DNA from: Typhlomys cinereus
Taxonomy: Eukaryota; Chordata; Mammalia; Rodentia; Platacanthomyidae
Assembly (NCBI GenBank): GCA_023101885.1
Contig: JALPQD010000076.1
Coordinates: 3,440,897 to 3,504,896 of the forward strand
Length of the DNA stretch: 64,000 bases
Reading direction: 5' to 3'
Part shown: one piece after another, positions 45,901 to 57,986 of the stretch
Layout of the letters: each line of letters begins with the position of its first letter
Numbering within the stretch: position 1 is the stretch's first letter
Notes under the pieces: model-generated
What the model was told of the DNA's origin: nothing
The model's database searches: none
Seen by the model: only the letters and a program-made list of their open reading frames with translations
Translations under genes and position numbers: made by a program

Positions 45901-46884
45901 AAATATTTTTATATAAATAGTCTCTTTTGGATGATTAGACATTAATTCGTAGGGGCAAATAAAATCTTCTAACTGTAAATCCTGTGATTTTGTTCATGGT
46001 TTGGTCATTGAGCTCTTCAGTGAGACGCTAATTGCAGACCAGAGAGACCGGAAACACGTGAGGAAGGTGTGTTCTCAGGACTTTGTCCTCCTAGTTCAAC
46101 ACGCAGGCCAAGCTGTCAGTTGTCCTTTGGAAGTTTGTGTTAGTAAAGACAATGCAGTATTCTGTAGCAGATGTTTGCTGATTGCCTATTATGTCAGGCA
46201 TCTGGGAGAAACAAGGGGAACCCAGGTCCAAACTGCACCTTCAGTAGTGCATTGTGCCCTGGACTGTGCACAGCTGTGATGTCATACACTCGGTATGCTT
46301 GAGTGTGTGACGGGATCTTTTCTACAATATCAGCCTAGAGGAAGGGACCCAGTAGGAACAGCTCAGTAGAACACGAGGGAGGCCATTTTCTGCAGAGGGA
46401 ATGGCTGTGGAAAGTTCTTGCACTCTATGGGGTGAAAAAGATCACTGTGTACCTGAGGAATGGGGGGTGGGTGCTAAGGTGGGTGGTTGGAGGGGGAAGA
46501 ATAAGTTGGGAAAGAGGAAAGGGCATTAGGTGGTCACTGAAAGTGTTTTAAGCATAGTGAGCTCTTGCCGGGTAAGTACCAAAACCATGCCCTGAGCACA
46601 GTGTTGAAGTGAGCTTAGGAAGCAGTAGCAGTCATGATCTTAGAGACGCTCAGGACCTAGAGAGGGAAAAACATTAGGACAGAGAATCAACAAGAAAGCT
46701 ATGGAAAATATGTAATGTAATTTATAGATACTGATTATACACATGCACGCACACACACACAAAAGAAAAGTACACAGAAAACATTTGCTAAAAAGTAAAA
46801 GACAAAGCAACCAACCAACTGACCCAAGGTTAAATTAAAATTAAATTAAAACCCAGATCTGAAACATAGGACAGATATAATGAA
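45901..46884. other. Mostly unique, L2-like piece near 46150-46290
   Basis: GATTGCCTATTATGTCAGGC resembles L2. Nothing else recognised. Confidence 0.4.
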
Positions 46885-47535
46885 ACACTGGCTATTTTTA
46901 TTAAGTTATTTTATTTTTCTAGTTTTACAAGCATATTGAGTACTCATCCTGGCTTCCCTCCATCCCCTCTCCTTTCCATTCCCCTTCCTCTCCTTTTTTC
47001 AATCCATCCCACTCCCTCCCACCTTTCCTACTATCTGCCTTCATGGACCCCAAGGCTCCCTCTGGCCTGTCTACTCTTTTTTTTTTTTTTTTTTAATTTT
47101 CTACTTTTACAAGCATACTGAGTACTTATCCTGGCTTTCCTCCCATCTCTCCGTCAATCCCGCCTTCCTGCCTGTCTGCTTCTATAGATCCCAAGGTTGC
47201 CTCTGGCCCGTCTGCTCCTGTGGGGGTTCAGGCCTCTGTGGGACACCAGGTTGCCACATCACTCATCCAGCTTCAGTCCCCAAGGTTTCCACCGTGTGTT
47301 CTTATCTCTCTTGAACTCCTCGTAGTCTATGGGGGCATATTGGTATGTCAGTCATTATGCAGGTCTGGTAAGAACAAGTTTCACTGTAGTGAGTTCCTAG
47401 ATGCAGCAGTCCTGCCTTGAGTGGAATGTCTTGTCCAAAGGTGAATGAACCTTCCCATCCTTGAGTTTTTACATTCTCACCGCCCCTCTACTGTGAGTTT
47501 CCTAATGCCTTAATATGGGGACACTGGCTATTTTT
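46885..47535 (-). mobile_element. L1 3' end in tandem duplicate, with TSD
   Basis: ACACTGGCTATTTTT is repeated at 46885-46899 and 47521-47535. Inside, the 3'-terminal segment occurs twice: 46900-47075 and 47080-47520 both contain TTTTACAAGCAT...GAGTACT, the pyrimidine tract and a CCTCTGGCC-GTCTGCTC-like block. A T-run (47076-47093) lies between them. On the minus strand this reads L1 3' UTR, poly(A), second 3' end, A-rich tail, within one outer TSD. Confidence 0.85.
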
Positions 47536-48714
47536 TAAAAGCTGAATTATTCTTTCAGCATAGCCACAGAAGTATTTTTCAGTAAATTGTGTTTGCTCTT
47601 TATCAAATTTACAAGATGTCACGCAAGATTTGTGCCTGTTTTCCACTTTGCCCATAGTTCAAAAGTGGGGACATGCATCACAAAGTTAGACTAAAGCCAG
47701 TGTCGGTTTTGAAAGGAACTCTCCCAGGCAGGCCTAGCAGGGTTGCCAGTGCCCAGCAAGAGAGAATGAAGACGTGTCCCAGTTCAGTGACAACACAGGC
47801 CAGACACAAGGTCAGCTGTGACCCCGCAGACAGACTCACAGCCACAATGCACACAGCTGCTGCCCGGCAGCGTTACAAAGGTGTCTCGGCAGAAGCATTT
47901 TGGCCGTCTGAAATACAGCCTTCGTGCGGTCCTCAGACTATATTTTACAAGTTCATTTTCTAACACACAGGCACGCTTTTATGGCATCTGGAGCATTTCG
48001 CTGAATGACTTGGTAGTGCACTGTTGACCAGACAGCACATTTCCAGATTTAGATTGTAAGAGAAAAACAGCAAGTGGTAAGTTCAGCCGCAGGTCACTGG
48101 ATACTTACACTTCAATTCCCTTGCTGAGCCCTGGGCTACTTTATCCCATGGGGACCAATCCTGCAAAGTATATTCAACAGAGATGGCCTAGGTGTTTGCT
48201 TTTATGGCCCTCAGCCACATTCACGCTGGGAATGTGCTGTTATCACATTGTAAACATTATTCTTAATATCAGAAAGAAAATTAGGAGTTGTGGCACGCAA
48301 AAACTGGCAGAACTGCCAATGGCCTTTATTTTTTGAGCGTTTATGAGCTGCAGGAGGTAGGTGTAGCTTGCAAAACAAACATGGTGAGCAACATTAGCCA
48401 GTGTTTATTGATTTTATTTCAAACTGTGTGTGTCTCATGTGTCCTGAGTTCTTGGTGAGGTTGGAATAATTTGGAGGGCACATATTGATGTTCGCTGATA
48501 AATGGCTTCCTGAGAGAGTCTGGAGTCCATACGCTATTCTAAATAGACCAAAAACTTGCAGATCCTTTAAAACGGTGATCACATTTACCATTTAACTGTT
48601 TTTGTCCGGTTCATCTAATTTTACTTTTAAGAATGGAGAAAGGTTGAAAAAATCACACTCATACTAAGCATATGAAATCTTAATTCAAAATTCAAAATTT
48701 GTTATTTATTTTTC
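47536..48714. other. Unique stretch
   Basis: No repeat recognised. 47640-48060 has mixed composition with several CpGs (around 47820-47930) and could be constrained, but no gene is apparent. Confidence 0.4.
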
Positions 48715-48882
48715 TATTTAGAGAGTTGAGAGAGGGTGGGAAGGGGAGAGAGATGTTTTGTCAGAGGACAACTTCCAGAAGTCGGTTCTCTCTTACACTT
48801 TGTGGTATCTAGGGATTGAACTTAGGTGGTCAGGTTCAAGGTCAAGCACCTTTACCCACTGAGCCATCTCACAGGACCCAAA
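48715..48882 (-). mobile_element. B3 SINE
   Basis: GTCAGAGGACAACTTCCAG, GGTATCTAGGGATTGAACTT, CTTTACCCACTGAGCCATCT, antisense. Confidence 0.78.
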
Positions 48883-50599
48883 TCTTAATTTTGATGGCAG
48901 GTCTCAGCAAGTTTGCTTCAGTAAGAACAAAAAAAGTTTAGTAATTTTTGCTGGTGATGCCAGACATAGCTTGCTCTCTTGTGGTCTCTATTATCTTAGC
49001 AATTATTTTTAAAGGACATAATCCCACCCCATCTGTCCCTTCAAACTGTCTTCTTTCTGGACCTTCTTTAGCTACTGTCCCTGGGTGGTCTCTTGTCTTC
49101 ACAGCTACGGCTGCTGCCAGTCTAACCAGCTACCAGGTGCTGTGTGCTGAAAACCTCACAGATGTTTTTTGTCAGGTGTAATTTGGTAAGGAAGCCAGCA
49201 GGTAAAGGTAAAGAATGAACCCCAAATAGGGAGAGAGATGATTAAAGAGAGGAAGGCAACTACAGGGGTTCTGAAAGTTTTTAAGCCTAATCTGTGATGT
49301 GAATCTCAGAACGAGGCTGGACTTTCAGCCAATGAGAAATCATCCTTATCATTAACATCTGCCTGTGAGGCTGGCGAATGAATCTGAAAAAGAGGCCCAA
49401 ATATGACAGACGGTCAAGTTCAGCCATGATATTTGGCTTTAAATCCTGGTGAAATTTGACGGTTTTGCTGCTTCTCTTGTTCAGTCCTGGTGCCTGCAGG
49501 TGCTCCCAGCCTGAATTCCCTCTATCCAAGGTGTACCCGTCTGCGTATAATTTTTATCTCATCTTGGGGTGAGATATCTCAAGATAAAATGCTACGGCCA
49601 CTTTGACTTACCACCTGGCTTTCCTGTAACAAAACAACAACCCTGAGAAACCTACCTGTGTCCCCTTGCGGTTGGATTGAAAAAAGAGGGGGCAGGGGGA
49701 AGGCTGTGAAATGAAGCGGAGGATGTGACCATGTGTCTGGTGACTCAGATGGAACCCATGTAGGAGTTAAGTCAGTAATAACATGCCTCTCACTGCAGCT
49801 CAAGTTGCCTGCAAACCCCCACGCTTTTTAGCAAATATTATTTTGAATGTCAGAGTGCATAGAGTTGTTCTCTAGGGTTTGTCTAAATTTGACTCTGTGG
49901 GAGAATAAACCTAGAATTCCAAATGCGGTCATCCCAACAGAGTATGTGATGCAAGACCAATTTTCCACTTGTGCCCGATGGGTTTGTGCAAATCTCACAT
50001 AGAAACGAGAGAGGCCAGACAGCATGTTGACTTGGCCCCAGACATAAGGTAGTAATTTAGGTTTTATTTTAAATAGGCATTAGCGTCTGGGTAATCCAAA
50101 ATTTTAATTTAAGAAGGAGCCTGAGAGAATGGCAGATGACAGCGAGGCGGCCTCCGATGAAGGGTAGGATGAAGGGCAGGAAGAGAGCAGGACCAGGCCT
50201 TGAAAGCTTACGTTTGGGACATGACATTACTGTAATGAGAAGGTAACAGGAAGTCAGTGCCTTCTTAACATGACCTGAGGGAGATTCTGGGCATTGTGCT
50301 TTCGTAGTTTTTCCCCTTTAACGTGCAGATGATAGAGTAACCTTTAGTCCTAAAGACCTTGGAAGCTGATTGCTGTGTTTAAACATTGACCCAGTTTCAG
50401 TAGTGACCTAAACCAGGGTGGCTTGGGAGAAGGGAGGTCCAAGGATCAGCTGGCAGAAAGGGACCAGAAAGATTCTTTCTTGAAGTCTTTGCAGACAGAC
50501 ACGACTGAAGTCAGTGCTCTTCCTGCGAAGCCCATTGGTCACAGGAGGAAGTCCCTCTCGTCATGACGCTCTGGTTTAAACTCATGGAGGCCTTAGGTG
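48883..50599. other. Unique stretch
   Basis: Nothing recognised. Short ORFs only. Confidence 0.4.
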
Positions 50600-50740
50600 T
50601 GCAGAAAATGCTTAGTGTATTCATTGGGCAGGTGTCATGCATATAGCAAAGAATACAATACTTAACAAAGTCTCTCACCTCTTGGAATTTGCCTTTGAGT
50701 GGAGGAAAGCCAGAGTTTAAATCCTGACTCTTTTTGTAGC
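50600..50740 (+). mobile_element. L2-like then MIR-like relics
   Basis: Text around ATTCATTGGGCAGGTGTC is L2-like. CAGAGTTTAAATCCTGACTC at about 50712-50731 is MIR-like. Weak. Confidence 0.35.
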
Positions 50741-50744
50741 ATGG

Positions 50745-51110
50745 TGTATTAATCAGATTATTTTTTCTAACAAAATACTTGAGCCAGACTAATTCATAAA
50801 ATCAAAAGTTTTAGCTTGTTTAACTCAAACTTCTAAAAGTACAAAGTTCAGGGGCCACAACTGGTGGTAGCTTTCTTTGCTGGTAGAGTTTTTGAGGGGA
50901 CACATATCAACAGGTATGGGTCACCAGTGTCTATACACGTGTCTGGTCTCTGTTTCGCTTCTTGTGATTTCATTTTGACATCTCCACTCTCATGACCTTA
51001 TCCAAATCTAGTCCTTTCCAAAGGCCCCACCTCTAAATACCATGTATTCATGGTGTAAAGGGGATGGGTTAAGTTTCCATCCCCTTTACACCAACAATAC
51101 ATGGCTTGGG
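50745..51110 (-). mobile_element. MaLR (MST/MLT1-like) LTR carrying a hairpin
   Basis: GTGTATTAATCAGATTATTT, AACAAAATACTTGAG and CCAAAGGCCCCACCTCTAAA follow the antisense MST/MLT1 pattern. At its right end the sequence departs from that pattern into a long inverted repeat. Confidence 0.65.
51040..51104. repeat. Long near-perfect inverted repeat (hairpin)
   Basis: Arms 51040-51067 and 51077-51104 pair at 26 of 28 positions around a 9-nt loop (GTTAAGTTT). The inner 17 bp, TGGTGTAAAGGGGATGG against CCATCCCCTTTACACCA, are perfect. The outer 9 bp, CCATGTATT against AATACATGG, are also perfect. A 2-by-2 mismatch separates them. Confidence 0.98.
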
Positions 51111-51189
51111 GGATTGTATGGATGCAACTGGAAAGCCTTATGTTAACATTATATTAATTCATAACTCAGAAAGATAAATATGACGTTGG

Positions 51190-51238
51190 CTTGTGTGTGT
51201 GTGTGTATGTGTGTGTGTGTGTATGTGTGTGTGTGTGC
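51190..51238 (+). repeat. (GT)n microsatellite, interrupted
   Basis: GT run with two GTATGT interruptions. Confidence 0.9.
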
Positions 51239-51584
51239 TATGAAACTAGAAAGGGGACTATGAGAAATGACGAAGAGAGTTCAAAGAAAGGGGAAGAGAG
51301 GAATAAAATTGATAGCAATGGAATACACGTTACATGAAGGTGGAAGTTGGGGATGTAGAGGACCACAAAGAGGATGCTAAGGGTTTGGGAGGTAGCAAAG
51401 GAGGGAGATGAATAAGAACAAACTATAATGACTTGTATATATGAAATTGTTATAGTGAAACGTATTGCTAATTAAAAATATTAAAAAAATCATGGTTCTT
51501 CTGAAAACAAAGCAAAAAGCAAAACTCCTGTGTGAGTTTTTTTCTGGGGGGGCGCAGATAAACCACATCGAAACCATAGCACTT

Positions 51585-51740
51585 GGTGAGTTGCCTAATT
51601 GTGGCTAAGTTAACCATTCTTCATTGCTGATGTCCACTATTTGTAAAGCAGGATGACAGAATCATGATTACCACTTATAAGTTGGCTCTGAGGATGAAAT
51701 GGACAGTTAAGGAGATGACTGTAGCAAGAGCTCATGGTAA
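51585..51740 (+). mobile_element. MIR SINE relic
   Basis: GAGTTGCCTAATTGTGGCTA, then TTTGTAAAGCAGGATGACAG and GGCTCTGAGGATGAAATGG, follow the MIR pattern at high divergence. Confidence 0.55.
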
Positions 51741-53390
51741 GAACCCTATGTTGCCAGTTCCTTGGGAAAGCAGCGAATGAGCTTCACCTGTTTTCCAAGG
51801 CCAGGGAATGACAACAAAAAAGCTGCTGCTTCTCTCTACTTCATGTGGTTATCCAGTGTGGAGTTCAAAACATTAGAAAAGACCAAGCCCCAGAAGTCCA
51901 GGTCAAAGCAGAGTGAAGATGCACTGTAGTGATAGGTTGCCCATTCTGTCCCCAGGGTTTTAGCTGTCACATTTGCAGTCTTCCAGGAAGAGAGATCCTG
52001 GGTGGCAGTAACAGGCAGTATACAAGTATGTCTCTTTTCAGAGAAGGAAAGTAACCCTTGTTCCAGTGCATAACTTATGTGGATTCCCCTGGGAATCCAC
52101 TGGGACCTGGAGGCATGGACACACCACACCCAGTTCTGTGTTGGGGAGAGAGATTGGGCAACTCAATTTTAATATAAGACTTTGAAAATTAGACAATTAG
52201 CCCAACTTCTTTATCTGAAAAATTTGGCTGAAAGCAGCAGATCCTGAGGAACCAATGCTCTATGAATTGAAGCCCATGTCATCAGGAGACTTGCAACATC
52301 GTGGGAAGCTCTGTGAGTCGGTGCATCCATCACCCTTGAAAGCCATGTGCACCCATACCTGGGGTCGAGGCTGACGGACACTGCTGCTAATGTCTGAAGA
52401 CCTGATCTCTTTAAATAGAGAGATATGTTCATCCCAGAGGCTCCTAGCTTTTATGGCCTGCTTCTTTGAAATTCCCAAATATGGTTCTGGAGAAAATGGG
52501 TACATACTGCTTCTTTTTTGGAGCAAAGGCTTTTTGGAACAGGGACTGATGAGAATGTTGTATTGGGTCTCATGGCAATTCATTTATTGCTTTCTTGACC
52601 TGTGTCATCCAAAGAGTGTCAAAAGCCACATGGTGCTTCTTAAGCCCTACAATTTGTGCATTTGGGATTCTGATTGAGCTGACAGATGTTAAAACACAGA
52701 GACAGCCAGAGAACTCTCTGGAGACACCCAGATGCAAAAACTGAGACGTGCAGTTCTTCCAGCTCGGGAAGACTTTAGAGCGGTGCTCAGAATGTTCTCT
52801 ATAATAGTCTTTGGGGAAAAAAAAGTTTTTTTTTTCTGTTAATCAAATATAGCTTGGATTAGGGGAAACTGAGTCTCTTTTCTTTTGGCTGATTCTGTCT
52901 CTCATCTATATCCTAAGAAAATCTGCCAACTTGGAGCTCTGGAACACAGGGAAACACTGGCATTAACAGTCTCTTTGGAACTAGCAGGGTTCTGATGCAG
53001 CAAAGTTAGACTTGGAAAAGGAAACAAAACAAAACAAAACTAACAAACAACAAAAGGAGACAAACAAGCAAGACAGGGGAAGCAGAAGCAGCTTTAGAAT
53101 CAGGTCTCCAGCTCCTCAACTCTTTCCCTTTCTGCCTGAGCACATCCCCAAGTCTTTCTCTCGGGTGCTGGACAGAGGGTCGCACCACAGCGCAGCAAGG
53201 CCCGAACCACCTCTGGCCTTGGGTTTTGGTTTCATCTAACCCATTTCTTTTGTAAGTGGCTAGCCACGGACATGGTCAGATTTAGGGCCTATCAGAGGGA
53301 GTTCACACTTGTGAGTTGGTAAGTGAAAAAAACCGAGGCCCAAGGGGAAGATGTGACTCGCTTATGTTTCCTCAGCTAGTTGGGAATCCA
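51741..53390. other. Unique stretch
   Basis: Nothing recognised. The 95- and 107-codon ORFs near 52260-52677 overlap on opposite strands and show no domain. Confidence 0.4.
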
Positions 53391-53394
53391 ATGA

Positions 53395-53520
53395 ACAAAT
53401 ATTTATGGAGCAGGTAGGGTGTGCCAGGCTCACAGACAGTGCTGTGGATTTGACTGAAAACGAGACAGATGTGGGTCTTAACCTGGAAGAATTTACCATC
53501 CAGGAACAAGACAGAAAAAC
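53395..53520 (+). mobile_element. L2 LINE relic
   Basis: AACAAATATTTATGGAGCAG, GTGTGCCAGGCTCACAGACA and AATTTACCATCCAGGAACAA match the L2 3' pattern in order. Confidence 0.6.
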
Positions 53521-53617
53521 AGAAGGAATGGGAGGGATTCAGTAAAGAAATGTGGAGCCCTTTGGGAGAACTTGACCTTGTTTGACAGTGTCAGGACCAG
53601 ACACGCATTCTCTATTC

Positions 53618-53699
53618 TCTGTCTCTGTCTCTGTCTCTGTCTCTGTCTCTGTCTCTGTCTCTGTCTCTGTCTCTGTCTCTGTCTCTGTCTCTGTCTCTA
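53618..53699 (+). repeat. (CTGTCT)n microsatellite
   Basis: About 13 hexamer units, nearly pure, ending in CTAT. Confidence 0.95.
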
Positions 53700-53850
53700 T
53701 TTCTCATGCTTATCTGCATTAACCTGGAAACTTGAGTTGGATTCCTGGAACCTACAAAGTACAATTGACTTCTGATGTTTGTTCCATGACTTCCAGAAGG
53801 GCGCTGTGGACCATGTGTCTCTCTATTTTAAATAAATAGAATATTTAATA
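53700..53850 (+). mobile_element. B2/B3-type SINE fragment
   Basis: GAGTTGGATTCCTGGAACC, TGACTTCTGATGTTTG, then TATTTTAAATAAATAGAA. The head was probably displaced by the hexamer repeat. Confidence 0.45.
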
Positions 53851-54654
53851 AAGGACTCTTCATCTTTTCAGGTCTCATCTAACATTGGTGGAGAGTAAAA
53901 GGCCAAGGAAAGATGCTGTTGAGAGTGATCTGCCTTCTTAAACAGTTTATTTGTATTTTTGTTAATAATGTTTTTAAAAACCTCCTTTATGTAAGTTTGC
54001 ACTAGTGCTTTTTGAATACCTTTTATCCTTATCCTATTATTTTAATGATGAGATGTGTGTGTGTGTGTGTCTGTGTGTGTGTGTGTGGTGTATGAACTTG
54101 TTTGTGAATGTGCACAGAACTCCTCCCTCTAGAAATGGGTTACAGACGTGCACTGCCACGTATAGGAAATCCGTGTGGCACTTCTTTATCTGAGACTGTG
54201 GCCAGTGCCTGCCTTTGCTTGGGCCACCATCATGTGTCTGGGTGAGACATCTTTGTCCTGACCCATAGACCTCTTTTATCCATGTTCCGTTTCTCAAACA
54301 GCAATTTCCTAGATGACCGCGTACCAGGGAGTGTACCTTGCCTTTCTGTCACCTTGTTTCTCCACTTCTGGCTCAAAGCCTGGCTCTTTTCTTACCAGTT
54401 CTATCACATTAACCTGTGTGTCAGCTGCAATTAGTTTGGTGTAAGGGACATTTTAAAAAATTGTGTTCCTGTCTCTTCATTAGCCGCGTACTCTCTTGTC
54501 TGGATTACAAGTGTCCTGAGGAAGGGAATTAGAAGTCCATCTCCTGCAGTGCTTAGGTTACTGAGAATACAGTTGGCTGCTGACGAGGCAGGACACCTGA
54601 CCATGACACTTGCTGTGCGGCTGGAGTAGATCTAAGCTTTCTCTGGGATCAGGG
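53851..54654. other. Unique stretch, (GT)n at 54056-54087
   Basis: A GT microsatellite. A possible antisense B1 tail lies at 54130-54160. Nothing else recognised. Confidence 0.4.
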
Positions 54655-55000
54655 TTATGGTATTGAGTCCCACAAGATTTAAGCAATTGGTTTCCCAAAA
54701 GTGGTGCAATTTGGAGAGATTGTGATAGTTTTGGGAGGTGGAGTTTAGCTGAAGGAAGTAGCCACTGGAGAGGGTGTGTCACTGGAGTTATGCTGTCTCC
54801 AGTCTACTTCTTTCTTTCCTTCCTATACACAAGGAGGAAGAAACTCCTATGCCACATGTTCCAGCTGTAAAGACATTTTGCCTGAGAACATGGGGGCACA
54901 GCAACCATGGATCGACTGAATCCTGTGATGTTGTGAGCCAAAATAAATTGCTCTTTTAAGTTGACAATGTGAGGTATTTTGGGCACAGCTAATATGTGCA
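54655..55000 (+). mobile_element. MaLR (MLT1/ORR1-like) LTR
   Basis: GTGATAGTTTTGGGAGGTGG, GGAGTTTAGCTGAAGGAAGT, ATGGATCGACTGAATCC and GAGCCAAAATAAATTGCTC (polyadenylation signal) occur in the order expected of a sense MaLR LTR. Confidence 0.7.
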
Positions 55001-55338
55001 GGGGCACGGTGCCCTCACCTCAGGGTCTTGAGGTGTAATATCTGGAAGGGTACCTTGAGGCATCTAAAATGTTAAAACTGCCATACTGTCCCAGACCCTG
55101 CCAAGTATGTTCAGGGCTAAGAACTGCCATTCTGGCTTTGAGCTACATCTGGTTCTCTGTCTTCTAGATTCTAATTTTGACTCTCACCAGAGGGACAGAC
55201 AGTGCTGGGTGACCTGGAGGACAATAGATACACAGCTGTGACCTCTGGTGAGACAGGAGACCCACTAGAAAACAATGTCTTAAGAACGTTTTAACATTTG
55301 ATCAACCATAAGATAGTTGATACACAAGTGTGTGCTCT

Positions 55339-55385
<47 letters not shown>

Positions 55386-55690
55386 ATGTGTGTGTGTACT
55401 GACACAGAGAAACCTCCAAATTGTCATTTTGAAGCCTAAACCTTATAATTATTTGCAGTTTTCAGTTCGATGGTGAGTGGGCATGGTAGTCTCTTTGGTA
55501 CTTAAGACCTCTGCAACTCTTGTATCTTGAATGCATTCCAGAGTGTTGTGATTTGACTTGCTCTACCTTCTGATCTGTCCTTGCCTTCTCCTTGGTTCTC
55601 ACTATCATGAAAACATATTAAAGTCTAGCTCAAGTTCAAACTTTAGGGAGGTGATAGTGTGTGTATCTGGATGCATTGTAACAGACGAAC
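55001..55690. other. Unique stretch, (GT)n at 55340-55383
   Basis: A long GT microsatellite. Otherwise nothing recognised. Confidence 0.4.
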
Positions 55691-55691
55691 C

Positions 55692-55985
55692 CCCTTTTCT
55701 ATGCTTTTTGAGGTTTCATTTATCTGCAGGTGACTGTGATCTGAGAATGTTAATGAAACATTCCAGAAATAAGGATTCCTAAGGCACCTTGAGTCCTTTG
55801 ATTTCACTCTGTCTAGTACATGGATCATCTTCTGTGCAGTGTATCCATGCCATCTTCTCTACCATCCGTTAGTTAATCTATTCAGTTATCAGATTCTCTG
55901 TTGCGGAATTACAGTGCTGTATTTAAGTTTCCCTTACTGTACTTAGCAATGTGGTCTCAAAGTGAAAGGGTGTGATGTTGACTTC
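55692..55985 (+). mobile_element. Tigger-like DNA transposon relic
   Basis: GAAACATTCCAGAAATAAGG, GTGTATCCATGCCATCTTC, CAGTTATCAGATTCTCTGTT and TACAGTGCTGTATTTAAGT occur in the order of the Tigger 5' region. Diverged and non-coding. Confidence 0.6.
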
Positions 55986-56440
55986 AATATTGTGCATTGG
56001 CAGGCATAGTTTTAATTTTTTTAATTTACTTTTTTGTTTCTATTACTGTTTGGTGTTTTTAACCTATTACTAAATCTAGTTTACAAATTAAACCTTATGT
56101 GTGTAGAAAAATTTGTTTTGTAGGCTTAGGAACTATTTATAATATCAGCCTTCCAGTGAGGGTCTTGCAGAATGTCCCCTGTGGATAAGGCAGAGCTATT
56201 ATTGCATATACTAAAAAAATATCGATGCCAGACTAGCAATGCCCCAGGGAGAGAGTGCTTGTATCTTCTATGTGAATAAAGCGCTGCAAGGAGGCCAGGA
56301 TGGGCTGCCCTCAAGTTTTATCTGATGTGTCATTTCTCCAGAGCAGAATAAAACTATCACCACCATTTACAAGCTTTTAAAAGGCTTAAGGCAGTGGTCC
56401 ATTCTGGCTACATTAATCTCAAAGATTTCAAATCAGGGTT
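55986..56440. other. Unique stretch
   Basis: Nothing recognised. Confidence 0.4.
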
Positions 56441-56444
56441 TTAG

Positions 56445-56895
56445 AAAGGCATTTGTACATCCATGTTCATAGCAACACAACTGAGAACTGAAAGAATCCA
56501 GGCACCCATGGGTGGCAGACGGTTAAAGAAAGCATGGTGTATGCAGGAGATGCAGCGCAATTCCACCTTTCAAGGGATGGAATTTCAGATATATTCACAG
56601 CCTGAATGAACCCTGAGGAACGTGGGGCCGAGTGAGTAGGCCAGTTCTAAAGGACCACATATCACGTGGTTTTTTATTCTATGAGGTCCTCAGAGTAGTC
56701 GGAATCTTAGCAACAGAAAGCAGAAGCCAGGAGTAGATTCTGTTTACTGGATGGAGACTTCAGCTGTGCCAGACTAACAGAGTGCTGGAGATTGGCAGCA
56801 CAGTAGTGCAAAGGTCCATAAGGCTACAGAATCATACACTGTAAAATGATTAAGCTGGTAAATTTATGCCACCTCTATTTACTACAATTAAAGAA
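56445..56895 (+). mobile_element. Ancient L1 3' end
   Basis: CATCCATGTTCATAGCAACA, CCATGGGTGGCAGACGG, CTATGAGGTCCTCAGAGTAG and ACACTGTAAAATGATTAAGC follow the end of ORF2 into the 3' UTR of old mammalian L1. Highly diverged. Confidence 0.7.
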
Positions 56896-57438
56896 AACCC
56901 AAGATTTTATCATGGGCCAATTAAATCAGAACCTTGGTGGGTGAATCTCAGGTACATATACTTTTTCAGTTTCTCCAGGCTAAGCTAAAGTTTAAAACTA
57001 ATGAACCAACAACAGGCGATATAGTGGTGCTGTGAAAAGAATGGAGTGACAGGGAATAAAATAAACTAGATGACAACTCGGTGTTCAGTGATACATTAGT
57101 AAGGGGAAAAGACAAGGAATTGTCTCCCAGATCATAGACTACATTGTGGATTTTTGGGAGAAGTAGATGCTTTAGGAGGGATTGAGTGTTTGGAGAGAAC
57201 TCTGGAAGTGAAGCTATGTTTGATCTGATGGGAATGTGTTCCAGTGGATACTTTTCAGGGTCAGCTGGAGATTTGCATTCTAAATCCAATTTTTTTGCTA
57301 TACAAGTACAAGCTCCATTAGGCCTTAACATCAAAAATGTAAAAACACTCAGTTACTTTATTTTTAAATATTCAGTTGAAAAAGTCTTCATGCATTTAAA
57401 ATGTACGAAGTGATGGTGTGATATACATAAAAATTATG
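56896..57438. other. Unique stretch
   Basis: A 122-codon minus-strand ORF (56966-57334) has no recognised family. Confidence 0.35.
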
Positions 57439-57439
57439 T

Positions 57440-57842
57440 AATGATGATGGCAAATGAACATACCCACAAACACCATACTGCATGTTAGACTCCACAATTT
57501 GAACCTGTTCACCTTGGACCGAAAAGCTTGCACCCCTTGAAAAAAGCCTCCCCAAGTGACCCTGTTTACGGTGTCTGAGAACTGCTGGTTTACTTTCTGT
57601 TTCCATGAGCTAGACACTTTAGATCCCACACGTAAGTGAGTTCATAGGGACTTGTCTTTTTGTGTTCAGTTTCTTTCACTTCACGCAAAGTCCTCCAGGA
57701 TGATCCATGTCACAAATGACAGGATTCCCTTCATTTTATGACCAAATGATATTTGAAAACACAATATATGCATTCATACATACATTTCATTAGTCATTCA
57801 GATTGTTACCAAATGTTGGCTACTGTAAAAATAATGTGGCAA
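57440..57842 (-). mobile_element. Ancient L1 ORF2 end, antisense
   Basis: GTAAGTGAGTTCATAGGGAC, CAAAGTCCTCCAGGATGAT and AATGACAGGATTCCCTTCAT are the antisense of the late ORF2 region of old L1. Frames are lost. Confidence 0.6.
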
Positions 57843-57909
57843 TGCATAGGATGAAGATTGTTGCAGATATTTCTTTGGTTTGTTTTTATTTACATATTTT
57901 TATCTGAAG

Positions 57910-57986
57910 AACAAACAAGTAAAAGGCCAAAGGAAAAAGACGAAAAATTTCCCAGTGGCTTTATATCTTCATGGGACAAGAATATA
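57910..57986 (+). other. Candidate exon A (77 bp)
   Basis: A pyrimidine-rich run (57871-57905) ends at a CTGAAG acceptor, and a consensus GTAAGT donor follows at 57987. The frame is open through the segment and ends on a codon boundary (phase 0). The residues are Lys/Glu-rich, then GFISSWDKNI. The ancient L1 ends about 70 bp upstream, so it is not an L1 frame. No family recognised, and chance cannot be excluded. Confidence 0.2.

Noticed and set aside
53618..53699. CRISPR-like regular repeat
   Set aside because: The 6-bp units have no spacers, so it is a simple microsatellite in a mammalian genome.
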